DNA from: an uncultured Collinsella sp.
GTDB taxonomy: Bacteria > Actinomycetota > Coriobacteriia > Coriobacteriales > Coriobacteriaceae
Assembly (NCBI GenBank): GCA_934668875.1
Contig: CAKUON010000007.1
Location: 62,001-126,000, forward strand
DNA length: 64,000 nt
Reading direction: 5' to 3'
Shown here: positions 41,156-50,764 of the stretch, one piece after another
Layout: the number at the start of each line of letters is the position of its first letter
Numbering within the stretch: position 1 is the first letter of the stretch
The notes under the pieces: generated by a model
Told to the model about the DNA's origin: nothing
Database searches by the model: none
What the model saw: the letters and a program-made list of their open reading frames with translations, nothing else
Position numbers and translations under genes: made by a program

Positions 41156-42352
41156 TTAGGCGACGAGCTTTGCGCGGCGTATGGCCGGAAATAGCACCGT
41201 GATGGCGAGGATGACGCCCACGACGGTAATCGCCCCGCCCGCGAAGCCGATCCAGGCGATACCGGGGCCCGAAACCACGGCGCCGCCGATCGCGGTGCCC
41301 GTGCCGATACCCAGATTGAACAGGCCCGAGAAGATCGACATGGCGACGGCCGACGAATCCGCCGGCGTGTACTTGATGAGCTCGGCCTGAAACGCCACGT
41401 TAAAGGCCGTGGAGCAGCAGCCCCATAGCGCGCAGACGGCAAGCACCGCCGCGAGCGACGATGTGGCCGGACCCATGAGCAGCAGAGCCACCGGCACGCC
41501 GGAAAGCGTGATCGCGAGAAACGGGAACCGGTGCCCGTCGAACAGGCGACCAAACAGCCAGCTGCCCACCAGACCAGAGCAGCCGAACGCCGTCAGCGTC
41601 ATGGTAATAGCGCTTGCGTCGACGTGCGCAACCTGTGCCAGGAACGGCTCGATATAGCTGTAACCCGCATAATAGCCGGTTGCCATGAACACCGTGACCG
41701 CATAAAGCGCGATGAGGAACGGGTTCTTGAGCAGCTCGGGCAGTTGCTTAAGCGTAAAGCGCTCGCCCGCCGGCATGGCCGGGAACACGGCGGCCTGGTA
41801 CACCACCGCAGCGGCAGAGAGGGCCCCGACCACGGCAAACGTCATACGCCAGCCCACGGCCAGGCCAATGGCGCGGCCGAGGGGCAGGCCAAAGATCTGC
41901 GCGATGGACGAGCCCGTGGCGATCATGCTGATGGCGAGCGCCCCGTGGCGCGTGTCAACCAGGCGCGACGCCATGATCGAGGCGACCGACCAGAACACGG
42001 CATGCGCGCAGGCGACCACCAGGCGTGCGCAGACCAAGATGGGGTAGGTCGGCGCCACGGCGGACAGGAACTGGCCCAGCGAGAACACGGCAAGCACGCC
42101 GAGCAGCATCCGCTTGAACTCAAAGCGCGAAGCGAACACCATGAGCGGCAACGACAGCAGCATGACGCCCCAGGCATAGACCGAGATCATGATGCCAGCT
42201 TGGGCCTCGGTGAGCGAAAACGATGCGGCGATGTCGGTCAGCAGGCCGATGGGCATGAACTCCGACGTGTTGAACACGAACGCGCAGCAGGTGAGCCCGA
42301 TGAGCGGGAGCCACTGCTTGAGTGAGATGCCATCTTGTCTTGCCTGACTCAT
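41156..42352 (-). CDS. MFS transporter, sugar-efflux (SotB/AraJ) type
   Basis: 398 residues with about 12 membrane segments. ATG 42352 is preferred over a TTG five codons earlier, since GGAG lies nine bases upstream of it. N-terminal NTSEFMPIGLLTDIAASF is the hallmark of the drug-H+ antiporter-1/SotB-AraJ group (EFMPxGLLxxIA). Other members export sugars or small drugs; substrate unknown. Divided from feoAB by a hairpin at 42397-42433. Confidence 0.88.
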   Translation of the reverse strand: MSQARQDGISLKQWLPLIGLTCCAFVFNTSEFMPIGLLTDIAASFSLTEAQAGIMISVYAWGVMLLSLPLMVFASRFEFKRMLLGVLAVFSLGQFLSAVAPTYPILVCARLVVACAHAVFWSVASIMASRLVDTRHGALAISMIATGSSIAQIFGLPLGRAIGLAVGWRMTFAVVGALSAAAVVYQAAVFPAMPAGERFTLKQLPELLKNPFLIALYAVTVFMATGYYAGYSYIEPFLAQVAHVDASAITMTLTAFGCSGLVGSWLFGRLFDGHRFPFLAITLSGVPVALLLMGPATSSLAAVLAVCALWGCCSTAFNVAFQAELIKYTPADSSAVAMSIFSGLFNLGIGTGTAIGGAVVSGPGIAWIGFAGGAITVVGVILAITVLFPAIRRAKLVA

Positions 42353-42396
42353 ATATAACGTCTCCAATCATTTTGAGCGGAGGCGATTATATAGCA

Positions 42397-42433
42397 ACGG
42401 CCCCGCATCCGTCAGCAACAGATGCGGGGCCGC
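42397..42433 (-). terminator. Probable terminator of feoAB
   Basis: Minus-strand stem GGCCCCGCATC / GATGCGGGGCC with an 11-base loop, followed by GTTGCTATATAAT. The stem is strong but the U-run is poor. Confidence 0.55.
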
Positions 42434-42472
42434 AATCAACTCGATATGCAGAGGTTACGCCGTCAATAATAG

Positions 42473-44833
42473 TTAAGCCAACCCCAGCAATATACCCGCC
42501 GAATGCACGACAAATGCCACGATCCAGGCGACCGTCACTTGAAACGCGAACACGGCAACGGCATAGCGCGCACCCAGCTCGCTCTTGACGGCGCCGATGG
42601 CAGCCACGCAGGGCGGGTACAGCAACGTAAAGACCAGGAACACGTAGGCGGTAAACGGCGAAAACATGGTCGACAGTGCCGCGGGCGAGGTTGCACCCAA
42701 AAGCACGGTGAGGGTCGAGATGACACTCTCCTTGGCAATAAGTCCGGTGACGAGCGCCGTCGACGCACGCCAGTCGCCAAAGCCGAGCGGCGCCAGCAGC
42801 GGAGCGATAATGCTGCCCAGACCGGCAAGCAGACTCTGCGACTGATCGGCGACCACATTAAAGCGGATATCGAACGTCTGGAGGAACCAGATGACCACGG
42901 TAGCGGCAAAGATAATGGTAAAGGCCTTGGTAATAAAGTCCTTGGCCTTATCCCATGCCAGCATCACCGTCGTCTTGACGCTCGGCAGGCGGTAATTGGG
43001 AAGCTCCATGATAAACGGCACCGGGTCACCCTTAAATGCCGTGCGATTGAGCACCAAAGCCGCGATGCAACCGACCGCAATGCCAATCAGATAGAGCGAG
43101 ACCATGGCGGGAACCGTCGCCTGCGGGAAAAACGCCCCACACAGCAGACCGTAGACCGGCAACTTGGCCGAACAGCTCATGAACGGCGTGAGCATGACCG
43201 TCATCTTGCGGTCGTGCTCGGATGGGAGCGTACGGGTCGACATGATAGCCGGCACGGTGCAGCCAAAACCGACGAGCATAGGCACGAAGCTGCGACCCGA
43301 CAGGCCAAAGCGACGCAGCACTTTATCCATGACAAAGGCCACGCGCGCCATGTAGCCGGAGTCTTCCAGAATGGAGAGGAACAAAAAGAGCACGACGATA
43401 ATCGGCAGGAAGGTTAGCACGCTGCCCACGCCCGTAAGCACACCGTCGACAGCCAGCGAGCGCACCACGTCGTTGGTGCCGAACGCCTTGAGGCCCGCAT
43501 CGGCCGAGGCGATGATGGCAGCGATGCCGTCCTCCATAAGTCCCTGCAACGCCGCGCCGATCACGCCAAACGTCAGCCAAAAGACGAGACCCATGATCAC
43601 CAGGAACGCCGGAATGGCCGTGTAGCGACCCGTCAGGATGCGGTCGATCTTGACGGAGCGCACGTGCTCGCGGCTCTCGTGCGGCTTGACGACGCAGCGC
43701 CCACACACGTCGCCGATAAAGCTAAAGCGCATATCGGCCAGCGCGGACAGGCGGTCAGTGTCGGCCTCGCCCTCCATCTGGGTAATGATGTGCTCGATAG
43801 CGTCGAGCTCGTTGCGATCCAGGTGAAGCGCCTCGGTCACCAGCTCGTCGCCCTCAACCAGTTTGGTCGCCGCAAAACGCACCGGAATGTGCGCCGTCGC
43901 AGCATGGTCCTCGATAAGGTTGGCGATGCCGTGAATGCAGCGATGCAGCGCGCCGCCGTCTGGACCATCGGGCGCGCAGAAGTCCAGGCGACCGGGGCGC
44001 TCGCGGAACCGCGCCACGTGCAAGGCATGATCCACCAACTCGCCAATACCCTCGTTGCGGGCAGCGCTAATGGGAACAACAGGCACGCCCAGCAGGCTCT
44101 CGAGCAGGTTGACGTCCACGGCGCCGCCGTTGGCCGTCACCTCGTCCATCATGTTGAGCGCGATGACCATGGGACGATCGAGCTCCATGAGCTGCAGCGT
44201 CAGGTACAGGTTACGCTCGATGTTGGTGGCGTCGATGATGTCGATGATGGCGTCCGGGCGCTCGTCGAGAATGAACTGACGGCTCACGACCTCTTCGCCC
44301 GTGTACGGCGACAACGAGTAAATACCGGGCAAGTCGGTAACGCTCGCCTCGGGGTGGTTACGGATAGTGCCGTCCTTGCGGTCGACCGTCACGCCGGGAA
44401 AGTTACCGACATGCTGGTTGGAGCCCGTCAGCTGGTTGAATAACGTGGTCTTGCCGCAGTTTTGGTTGCCGGCGAGGGCAAAGTGCAGCGGCGCGCCCTC
44501 GGGCACGGCCGTCTTTGCCGCACGGGGCGAATACGTCCCCTCGCCCAGGGCCGGATGCTCCGTCGTGCCGATTGCAGCGTTAGCGCGCGGACCCATGTCG
44601 GTATCGTGAATGCCCTCGAGCTCAATGCGGGCGGCATCGTCCTTACGTAGCGTCAGCTCATAGCCGCGCAGGCGAATCTCGAGCGGGTCGCCCATGGGGG
44701 CGTACTTCATCATGGTGACTTCGGTGCCCGGCGTTAGACCCATGTCCAAAATATGCTGTCGGAGTGCCTGATCGTCCGATGCCACCGATGCGACAACGGC
44801 GTCCTTTCCGATCTCGAGTGTATCGAGCTTCAC
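42473..44833 (-). CDS. feoB: Ferrous iron transporter, FeoA-FeoB fusion
   Basis: 786 residues. Residues 1-75 are a FeoA-like SH3 domain (MGLTPGTEVTMMKYAPMGDP, EIRLRGYELTLRK). The rest is FeoB: G protein with GNQNCGKTT (122-130), DLPGIYSL and NMMD; then helical GDI domain with CGRC; then about 8-10 membrane segments with the gating motif FGCTVPAIMSTR and the second core region LPVYGLLCGAFF. It imports Fe2+ under anaerobic conditions. FeoA and FeoB are usually separate genes. The promoter carries a DtxR-like operator. Confidence 0.95.
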   Translation of the reverse strand: MKLDTLEIGKDAVVASVASDDQALRQHILDMGLTPGTEVTMMKYAPMGDPLEIRLRGYELTLRKDDAARIELEGIHDTDMGPRANAAIGTTEHPALGEGTYSPRAAKTAVPEGAPLHFALAGNQNCGKTTLFNQLTGSNQHVGNFPGVTVDRKDGTIRNHPEASVTDLPGIYSLSPYTGEEVVSRQFILDERPDAIIDIIDATNIERNLYLTLQLMELDRPMVIALNMMDEVTANGGAVDVNLLESLLGVPVVPISAARNEGIGELVDHALHVARFRERPGRLDFCAPDGPDGGALHRCIHGIANLIEDHAATAHIPVRFAATKLVEGDELVTEALHLDRNELDAIEHIITQMEGEADTDRLSALADMRFSFIGDVCGRCVVKPHESREHVRSVKIDRILTGRYTAIPAFLVIMGLVFWLTFGVIGAALQGLMEDGIAAIIASADAGLKAFGTNDVVRSLAVDGVLTGVGSVLTFLPIIVVLFLFLSILEDSGYMARVAFVMDKVLRRFGLSGRSFVPMLVGFGCTVPAIMSTRTLPSEHDRKMTVMLTPFMSCSAKLPVYGLLCGAFFPQATVPAMVSLYLIGIAVGCIAALVLNRTAFKGDPVPFIMELPNYRLPSVKTTVMLAWDKAKDFITKAFTIIFAATVVIWFLQTFDIRFNVVADQSQSLLAGLGSIIAPLLAPLGFGDWRASTALVTGLIAKESVISTLTVLLGATSPAALSTMFSPFTAYVFLVFTLLYPPCVAAIGAVKSELGARYAVAVFAFQVTVAWIVAFVVHSAGILLGLA

Positions 44834-44875
44834 GTCCGTGTTCCTCCCCCGGCGCCCACAGGGCGTTGCATTTTG

Positions 44876-44952
44876 TTTACCTTGGCTAACCGTTTGCCAT
44901 GGCTAACCAATTGTAACCATGCATCATAGCGCGAACACGCAACGACGTTCAA
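44876..44952 (-). promoter_or_regulatory. feoAB promoter with DtxR/IdeR-like operator
   Basis: On the minus strand TTGAAC (44952-44947), 18 bases, TATGAT (44928-44923). Downstream of the -10 are two direct copies of GGTTAGCCAwGGyAAAC (about 44907-44891 and 44890-44876 region). Their GGTTAGCC part equals half of the DtxR/IdeR consensus TTAGGTTAGsCTAACCTAA. This position would block transcription when iron is ample. The regulator itself is outside the window. Confidence 0.65.
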
Positions 44953-45088
44953 TCAACAGATTGGTGCAAGGGGGACGGATTACTTTGCGCCGAGCCCTTG
45001 AGAGCTAGGACGATGCCGATGTCTTGGGACCGACAGCAAAAGCCCGCCAGAGCGGCAAGTGGTTACGGCGTTTGGTAAAACGCCGTAA

Positions 45089-45991
45089 CTAAAACCCGTG
45101 GCGCTCCAGGAAGCGGAAAGCCAGGCGGATCCAAGGGCGGACTGCCACCTGTTTGTCCTCGTTATCGACCGCGGTGTTGGCGTTGCCGAGCGAAAGCCCG
45201 TGACCACCTTGGTCAAAGACGTGCATCTCGCAAGCGACGCCCTCCTCGGCCATGCGCTGCGCAAACGGATAGACCTGCGCGATCGGCGCCGTCTTGTCGT
45301 CGGACACGCCCCACACAAAGGTCGGCGGCATCTGACGCGAAACATGCGTGGTGGGGCAGATATCGGCCAAATGCTCGTCAGTTGCCTCGCCACCCGTCAC
45401 CATCGACAGGTAGTCGTTGAGCAGATCGCGCCCCGTCTTGCCGCCCGTCTTGGGCACACGCAAGTCAATGCGCGGATCGCGCGTCTGCATGTCGCGCACA
45501 TAGGCAAAGTCGAGCAATGGATAGCCCAGCACCACGGCATCGGGACGAATGTCGTCCGGACGCGCCCCGGCAAGTGCCGCAAAGGGGCCGGTCTTCCACT
45601 GTGTTGCCAGCGAGGCGCAAATCATGCCGCCAGCAGAAAAGCCCACGACGCACACGCGCTTGGGATCGACATGCCACTCGTCGGCATTCGCACGCACCGT
45701 GGCGACCATCTTGGCGAGATCTGCCTGGGGGTGCGGAAAGCTCACGTCACCCGTAGAACTCGTGACATAGTTGAGCACAAAGGCCTGGTAACCGTGATCC
45801 AAAAACGCAAACGCCACGGGATCCTGCTCATGCGGAGCGATATGCGTAAACGCACCTCCGCCGCAGATAATCACGGCAGGGCGGCGGCCATTCGGTTTAT
45901 CAGGCAGCGGCTCGGCACCCAAATACGTAAACGTCGCCGGATATTCCTCGGTCGGCTCCTCGCCCCACAGTGCATGGTTCTCGACAATCAT
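45089..45991 (-). CDS. Alpha/beta hydrolase, acetylesterase-like
   Basis: 300 residues from ATG 45991 (GGGAG six bases upstream); the frame is open to 46330 but without family similarity. The oxyanion motif CGGGAF, nucleophile elbow GFSAGGM, and catalytic His in FDQGGHGLSLG are visible, with an Asp in VSDDKTAP as the likely acid. This combination resembles the BD-FAE/acetyl-xylan-esterase-like group that deacetylates plant polysaccharide fragments. No signal peptide. The stop codon lies inside a palindrome (ACGGCG/CGCCGT, 45062-45086). Substrate uncertain. Confidence 0.85.
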   Translation of the reverse strand: MIVENHALWGEEPTEEYPATFTYLGAEPLPDKPNGRRPAVIICGGGAFTHIAPHEQDPVAFAFLDHGYQAFVLNYVTSSTGDVSFPHPQADLAKMVATVRANADEWHVDPKRVCVVGFSAGGMICASLATQWKTGPFAALAGARPDDIRPDAVVLGYPLLDFAYVRDMQTRDPRIDLRVPKTGGKTGRDLLNDYLSMVTGGEATDEHLADICPTTHVSRQMPPTFVWGVSDDKTAPIAQVYPFAQRMAEEGVACEMHVFDQGGHGLSLGNANTAVDNEDKQVAVRPWIRLAFRFLERHGF

Positions 45992-46235
45992 ATGTGCTCC
46001 CTTCGCGCAAATTAAGCGCCCTTGTTTTTCGCCTTCAAGCGTACCCCACTTGAACCCGTGACGCAGAAACACGCCAGCAATAAGTTTCCCTTCAACTGAT
46101 ATATCACATAATCCCAGCTCAGAGGTATCGCTGAGCAGCGTAGAATAGGGGGTGTTGACCAAGCCGCGAAACAGATATGAAACGTTTCCGGCAAACCAAA
46201 CGCGCGATATGCGCCTATTTAAGTTGGAGGCAACT

Positions 46236-46799
46236 ATGGGTCTGCTCGATTCGCTTAAGTCCACCTTCACCTCGACCGGCGAGGCGTCTGTTCCGCCCGC
46301 AGCAAGCTTCGCCACCCGCGAAGGCGTCATCTACGCTCCCGTCAACGGCGTGCTCGTCAATCTGAGTGAGGTTCCCGACGAGACCATCGCCTCGGGCATG
46401 CTCGGCCAGGGTTACGGCATCGAGCCCATTACCGGCACCATTTACGCCCCCGCCAACGGCCGTATCGGCGCCACCACCGTCACCAACCACTCCATCGGCA
46501 TGATTACCGAGGACGGCCTGCGCGTGTTCATCCACGTCGGCCTGGGCACCGTGGAAATGAACGGCAAGGGTTTTGCCCGCTTTGTCGAGATGGGCGACAC
46601 GGTCAAGGCAGGCCAGCCGCTCATCAGCTTCGACCGCGACGCTATCAAGGCCGCCGGTCACGAGGACATTGTGACCGTCATCATCTCTGAGCTCGACCGC
46701 CTCAAGAGCATCGACCACGTCGGCGAGTCTGGCACGCTTATCGGCGGCAACCCGCTCGTCAAGCTTGGCGATCCGCTGCTGGTTGCCAAGACCAAGTAG
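46236..46799 (+). CDS. crr: PTS glucose-type IIA component
   Basis: 187 residues from ATG 46236 (GGAGG six bases upstream). IIA-Glc relays phosphate from HPr to IIB domains. The phospho-histidine is in [17 protein letters not shown]; the second active-site His is in [13 protein letters not shown]; the N-terminal [17 protein letters not shown] is typical. It is a stand-alone cytoplasmic IIA, and could serve the orphan IIC at 8.0-9.2 kb once paired with a IIB. Whether it also has Crr-like regulatory roles cannot be seen. Divergent from the esterase. Confidence 0.92.
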   Translation: MGLLDSLKSTFTSTGEASVPPAASFATREGVIYAPVNGVLVNLSEVPDETIASGMLGQGYGIEPITGTIYAPANGRIGATTVTNHSIGMITEDGLRVFIHVGLGTVEMNGKGFARFVEMGDTVKAGQPLISFDRDAIKAAGHEDIVTVIISELDRLKSIDHVGESGTLIGGNPLVKLGDPLLVAKTK

Positions 46800-46836
46800 C
46801 CAGGCCCCGCGCCACACAGCCAAAAGGCACCTCGTC

Positions 46837-46873
46837 AAGCGCTCGCGACCATTTGGCCGCGGGCGCTTTTCGT
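46837..46873 (+). terminator. Terminator of crr
   Basis: Stem AAGCGCTCGCG / CGCGGGCGCTT with a 10-base loop, followed by TTCGTTTG. It lies 38 bases past the crr stop codon. Confidence 0.75.
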
Positions 46874-46980
46874 TTGAAAAACCATCCCGCCAATGCCTTA
46901 TCTGTATAGCCCAAATGAGCCGAGCTGCTAGAATATCGAACTGTATGGATAACTATCATTCAACCGTTATGGGAGGATAC

Positions 46981-48384
46981 GTGAACCGCACCAAAATCGC
47001 GCAGCTCTATGCCGATGCCGAGTCGCTCGGCGGCCAGACCGTCACCGTCGCCGGCTGGGTCAAGTCCGTCCGCGACATGAAGAACTTTGGCTTTGTCACG
47101 CTCAACGACGGCAGCTGCTTCCGAGACTTGCAGGTCGTCATGAACCGCGAGGCACTCGACAACTACGACGAGATCGCCCATCAAAACGTCTCGGCCGCAC
47201 TCATTTGCACCGGCACCGTCAAGCTGACCCCCGATGCGCCCCAGCCTTTCGAGCTTTCTGCCACTTCCATCGAGGTCGAGGGCGTCAGCGCCCCGGATTA
47301 CCCGCTGCAAAAGAAGCGCGCAACCGTCGAGTTCCTGCGCACCCAGCAGCACCTGCGCCCGCGCACCAACCTGTTCCGCGCCGTGTTCCGCATCCGTTCT
47401 GTCGCGGCTGCCGCCATCCACCGCTTCTTCCAGGAGCGGGGCTTCGTCTACGTCAACACCCCCATCATCACCACGAGTGACTGCGAGGGCGCCGGCGAGA
47501 TGTTCCGCGTGACCACGCTCGACCCCAAAAATCCGCCCCTCACCGAGTCCGGCGAGGTCGACTGGAGCCAGGACTTCTTTGGCAAGCACGCGAGCCTTAC
47601 CGTATCCGGCCAGCTCAATGCCGAGAACTTTGCCATGGCCTTTGGCGACGTGTACACCTTTGGCCCCACCTTCCGCGCCGAAAACTCCAACACCACGCGC
47701 CACGCCGCCGAGTTTTGGATGATCGAGCCCGAGATGGCCTTTGCCGACCTTAACGACTACATGGATAACGCCGAGGCCATGCTCAAGTACGTCCTTAAGG
47801 ACGTTATGGCCACCTGCCCCGACGAGCTCAACATGCTCAACAAGTTTGTGGACAAGGGCCTGATCGAGCGCCTGGACCACGTGGCAAACTCCGACTTTGC
47901 CCGCGTCACCTACACCGAGGCCGTCGAGATCCTGGAGCAGGCAGTCGCTGCTGGCCACCAGTTTGATTACCCCGTCAGCTGGGGCATCGACCTGCAGACC
48001 GAGCACGAGCGCTTCCTGACCGAGGAGCACTTTAAGCGCCCGACCTTCGTAACCGACTACCCGGCCGAGATCAAGGCGTTCTACATGCGCATGAACGAGG
48101 ACGGCAAGACCGTCGCCGCCGCCGACTGCCTGGTTCCCGGTATCGGCGAGATTATCGGCGGCTCCCAGCGCGAGGAGCGCCTGGATCTGCTCGAGGCCCG
48201 CATCAAGGACCTGGGCATGAATCCCGAGCAGTACAAGTACTACCTTGACCTGCGCCGCTACGGTTCCTGCAAGCACGCCGGCTACGGTCTGGGCTTCGAG
48301 CGCTTGGTCATGTATCTGACCGGCGTGGGCAACATCCGCGACGTCCTGCCGCACCCGCGCACCGTGGGCAACGCCGACTTCTAA
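46981..48384 (+). CDS. asnS: Asparaginyl-tRNA synthetase
   Basis: 467 residues from a GTG at 46981 with a GGGAGGATAC site; the in-frame ATG before it overlaps that site. Class IIb synthetase: OB-fold anticodon domain ([23 protein letters not shown]), motif 2 ([21 protein letters not shown], seen in two blocks) and motif 3 ([15 protein letters not shown]). The motif [22 protein letters not shown] with the SGQLNAE stretch marks AsnRS rather than AspRS. Charges tRNA-Asn directly. Confidence 0.96.
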   Translation: MNRTKIAQLYADAESLGGQTVTVAGWVKSVRDMKNFGFVTLNDGSCFRDLQVVMNREALDNYDEIAHQNVSAALICTGTVKLTPDAPQPFELSATSIEVEGVSAPDYPLQKKRATVEFLRTQQHLRPRTNLFRAVFRIRSVAAAAIHRFFQERGFVYVNTPIITTSDCEGAGEMFRVTTLDPKNPPLTESGEVDWSQDFFGKHASLTVSGQLNAENFAMAFGDVYTFGPTFRAENSNTTRHAAEFWMIEPEMAFADLNDYMDNAEAMLKYVLKDVMATCPDELNMLNKFVDKGLIERLDHVANSDFARVTYTEAVEILEQAVAAGHQFDYPVSWGIDLQTEHERFLTEEHFKRPTFVTDYPAEIKAFYMRMNEDGKTVAAADCLVPGIGEIIGGSQREERLDLLEARIKDLGMNPEQYKYYLDLRRYGSCKHAGYGLGFERLVMYLTGVGNIRDVLPHPRTVGNADF

Positions 48385-48424
48385 TCGCCACAGCGCCACC
48401 AAACGCGTTCCAGTGCATCACGCC

Positions 48425-48457
48425 AGCGCCTCTCGGCAAGCCGAGGGGCGCTTTTTT
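48425..48457 (+). terminator. Terminator of asnS
   Basis: Stem AGCGCCtCTCGGC / GCCGAGgGGCGCT and seven T residues, 40 bases after the stop codon. Just beyond it TTTTTCAACAGC (48453 on) and GCTGTTGAAAAC (near 48506-48517) form a further inverted repeat in the leader of the next gene. Confidence 0.9.
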
Positions 48458-48633
48458 CAACAGCATCCGTCGAGCTTTTGGCAAGTTTTTGGTCAGTTGG
48501 GCAGGGCTGTTGAAAACTCGACCCGCCGCTTGCCGACGGCTACCGACCGCCCAGAGCGTCCTGCACCCCTGGGAAAGCCCCGCGTCCTAGGCTCCATACC
48601 GTCGCCACCCAAAACGGAAAGGACGTGGGCGCC

Positions 48634-49419
48634 ATGACCGAAACCGCTGTTGAAACTTACGAGACCACGACGAGGGGCGCCGCCTCGATGGCAGCCTATC
48701 GCGCCGTTCGCATCCTGCAACTATTAAGCGAAAACACCGGTGAGGACAAGGCCATGCTTTCCGATGAGTTGATCCGACGCCTCGCCCATCCCGACGACCC
48801 CGCCCGCATGCCCATCTCGGCGGCGCGGCGCAGCATCTACACCGCCATCTCCGCACTTCGCCATGCCGGATACGAAATTGAGTACAAGCGCGGCGTGGGG
48901 TATCGGCTCTTGACCCGTCCGCTCACCGACGAAGAGATCATCCGACTCCACGGCATGGTCATGCGCAACCGCTCTACGCCCATCGCCATTCGAAAAAGCA
49001 TGGCGCAGCACTTGGTCGCCATGGCGAGCGCCGACGTTCGCGGCTACCTCGATGCACCCGAGCCTGCTCCAAGCGCAGGCGGCAAATCCACCAAGGCCAC
49101 ACGCACGCCCGTCAAGCGCATCGATGCCTGCGAGCTCATCGAGCAGGCCATCGACCACGGAACCACAGTGAGTTTTGATATTTCGAGTGTCACGGCACGC
49201 GGAGAGGTCGAAGTGGCACGGATGACACTCCGGCCCTTTGCCATCAAGCAACGAGACGGCATCTCGTATTTGCTGGGAACGGTCTATGACGCCCGAGGCG
49301 CCGACGACACGCTGCGCACCGTTGAGATCGGCCGCATGAGAAACGTCACCACACGTCTCCTCGATGGCAAGAAGCTCTTCGCCGCCCTGGACGAGGACGA
49401 CGCCTCCTCCGCCGCATAA
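48634..49419 (+). CDS. WYL-domain transcriptional regulator
   Basis: 261 residues from ATG 48634. N-terminal winged helix (YRAVRILQLLSENTGE ... RRSIYTAISALRHAGYEIEYKRGVGYRL) of the HTH_11/DeoR-like kind. The C-terminal half has a WYL-like domain (RPFAIKQRDGISYLLGTVYD then RTVEIGRMRNVT). WYL regulators bind nucleotide or nucleic-acid ligands and often control stress or phage-defence genes; the target here is unknown. A low-complexity linker (about residues 145-165) joins the domains. The ABC importer genes follow on the same strand from their own promoter. Confidence 0.8.
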   Translation: MTETAVETYETTTRGAASMAAYRAVRILQLLSENTGEDKAMLSDELIRRLAHPDDPARMPISAARRSIYTAISALRHAGYEIEYKRGVGYRLLTRPLTDEEIIRLHGMVMRNRSTPIAIRKSMAQHLVAMASADVRGYLDAPEPAPSAGGKSTKATRTPVKRIDACELIEQAIDHGTTVSFDISSVTARGEVEVARMTLRPFAIKQRDGISYLLGTVYDARGADDTLRTVEIGRMRNVTTRLLDGKKLFAALDEDDASSAA

Positions 49420-49488
49420 GACCCTCCGCCGCCCATTCGACTACCCGTACCGCCCATCCGATTCTGTATTAAAAAACCCGCCAGGCTG

Positions 49489-49516
49489 TTGTAAAAATGG
49501 ACATCAGCGCTACTAT
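49489..49516 (+). promoter_or_regulatory. Promoter of the ABC importer operon
   Basis: TTGTAA, 16 bases, TACTAT, then a small palindrome TGCACT/AGTGCA at about 49525-49545 near the expected transcription start, which could be an operator. No T-box or Trp riboswitch was seen, although the transporter family is often under such control. Confidence 0.6.
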
Positions 49517-49579
49517 AGTCCCACTTGCACTTTGTCCCAGTGCAGTGTTTCCAGCCATTTTTATACTGGGGGTAATGAT

Positions 49580-50560
49580 ATGAAGGACATCACCATCAGC
49601 CGCAGGAGCCTTCTGGTCTCCGCCGGCCTGCTCGCGCTCGCCCCGCTCGCCGGATGCGGCGGCAACTCTGGTTCCGGCTCTGCTGCCGCCGGTTCCGACT
49701 ACACCATCGGCGTTCTGCAGCTCACCGAGCACTCCGCACTCGACGCCGCCAACGATGGCTTTGTCAAGGCCATCAAGGAGAGCGGCCTTAAGGTCAAGAT
49801 CGACCAGAAGAACGCCCAGAACGACCAGTCCACGTGTAAGTCCATTGCCGACAAGTTTGTGGGCGACAACGTCAACCTGATTTATGCCATCGCCACGCCC
49901 GCCGCGCAGGCTGCCGCCGGCGCCACGGCCGATATCCCCATCGTGGGCTGTGCCATCACCGACTACGCCGCCTCCGGCCTGGTCCAGGACAACGACAAGC
50001 CCGGCACCAACGTCACGGGTGCTTCCGACCTCACCCCGGTCGCCGAGCAGCTCGAGATGATGCAGAAGGTCCTGCCCGACGTTAAAAAGGTCGGCCTGCT
50101 CTACTGCACCGCCGAGTCCAACTCCGACGTCCAGATCAAGGCCGCCAAGAAGGAGCTCGACAAGCTGGGCCTCGAGTACACTGACTTCACCGTCTCGAGC
50201 TCCAACGAGATTCAGTCCGTCGTCGAGTCTGCCGTGGGCAAGGTCGACGCGCTGTACTCCCCCACTGACAACACCATCGCCGCGGGCGCTTCGCAGGTCG
50301 GCCAGATCTGCAAGGAGAATAAGCTCCCCTTCGTGACCGGCGAGGAGGGTATGTGCATGGCCGGCGGCCTGTTCACCCTCTCCATCAACTATGAGGATCT
50401 GGGCCACGCTGCGGGCGAGATGGCCGTTAAGATTCTGAAGGGCGAAGCCAAGCCCGAGGATATGCCGATCAAGCACCTCTCGAGCAAGGACCTGGTCGTC
50501 GTCAAGAACGACGAGATGGCCGAGGCCCTAGGCATCGACCTTTCCGCTCTGGACGAGTAG
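49580..50560 (+). CDS. ABC transporter substrate-binding lipoprotein (TrpX-like family)
   Basis: 326 residues from ATG 49580. The N-terminus has twin arginines and a lipobox (ISRRSLLVSAGLLALAPLAGC), so it is exported and lipid-anchored. The mature part (YTIGVLQLTEHSALDAANDGF, DIPIVGCAITDYAASG, VKKVGLLYCTAESNS) belongs to the ABC_sub_bind family, whose members include TrpX of tryptophan importers. It forms an operon with the permease (204 bases on) and ATPase genes. The substrate could be an aromatic amino acid or something else. Confidence 0.88.
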   Translation: MKDITISRRSLLVSAGLLALAPLAGCGGNSGSGSAAAGSDYTIGVLQLTEHSALDAANDGFVKAIKESGLKVKIDQKNAQNDQSTCKSIADKFVGDNVNLIYAIATPAAQAAAGATADIPIVGCAITDYAASGLVQDNDKPGTNVTGASDLTPVAEQLEMMQKVLPDVKKVGLLYCTAESNSDVQIKAAKKELDKLGLEYTDFTVSSSNEIQSVVESAVGKVDALYSPTDNTIAAGASQVGQICKENKLPFVTGEEGMCMAGGLFTLSINYEDLGHAAGEMAVKILKGEAKPEDMPIKHLSSKDLVVVKNDEMAEALGIDLSALDE

Positions 50561-50631
50561 CGCCATGCGCGGTAACGCGTCTAGGGCCCGCACGCGCGCC
50601 ACAGCCGCGTTATTCAATATCTGAGTCCTTG

Positions 50632-50660
50632 GGGCGAACGCCAAAGACCGGCGTTCGCCC
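50632..50660 (+). terminator. Strong hairpin between binding protein and permease genes
   Basis: GGGCGAACGCC / GGCGTTCGCCC with a 7-base loop, followed by a weak T-rich tail. In ABC operons such hairpins often keep the binding-protein mRNA more abundant than the permease mRNA, by partial termination or 3'-end protection. Confidence 0.6.
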
Positions 50661-50764
50661 TGCTTGTTTCGGATGAGACAAAACATCCGTCCGCAACTCT
50701 TTTATGCATTGTTACCGCTATCATGGTGACTCACGTGTCCACCCTATCCTAGGAGGTATGAAGC

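Noticed and set aside
44980..45393. 137-codon frame on the minus strand overlapping the esterase C-terminus
   Set aside because: Arg/Ser/Pro-rich shadow of the esterase gene in another frame; no ribosome-binding site.
49420..49579. T-box or tryptophan riboswitch before the TrpX-like importer
   Set aside because: The leader from the predicted transcription start is under 70 bases, and no T-box sequence or specifier stem is seen.
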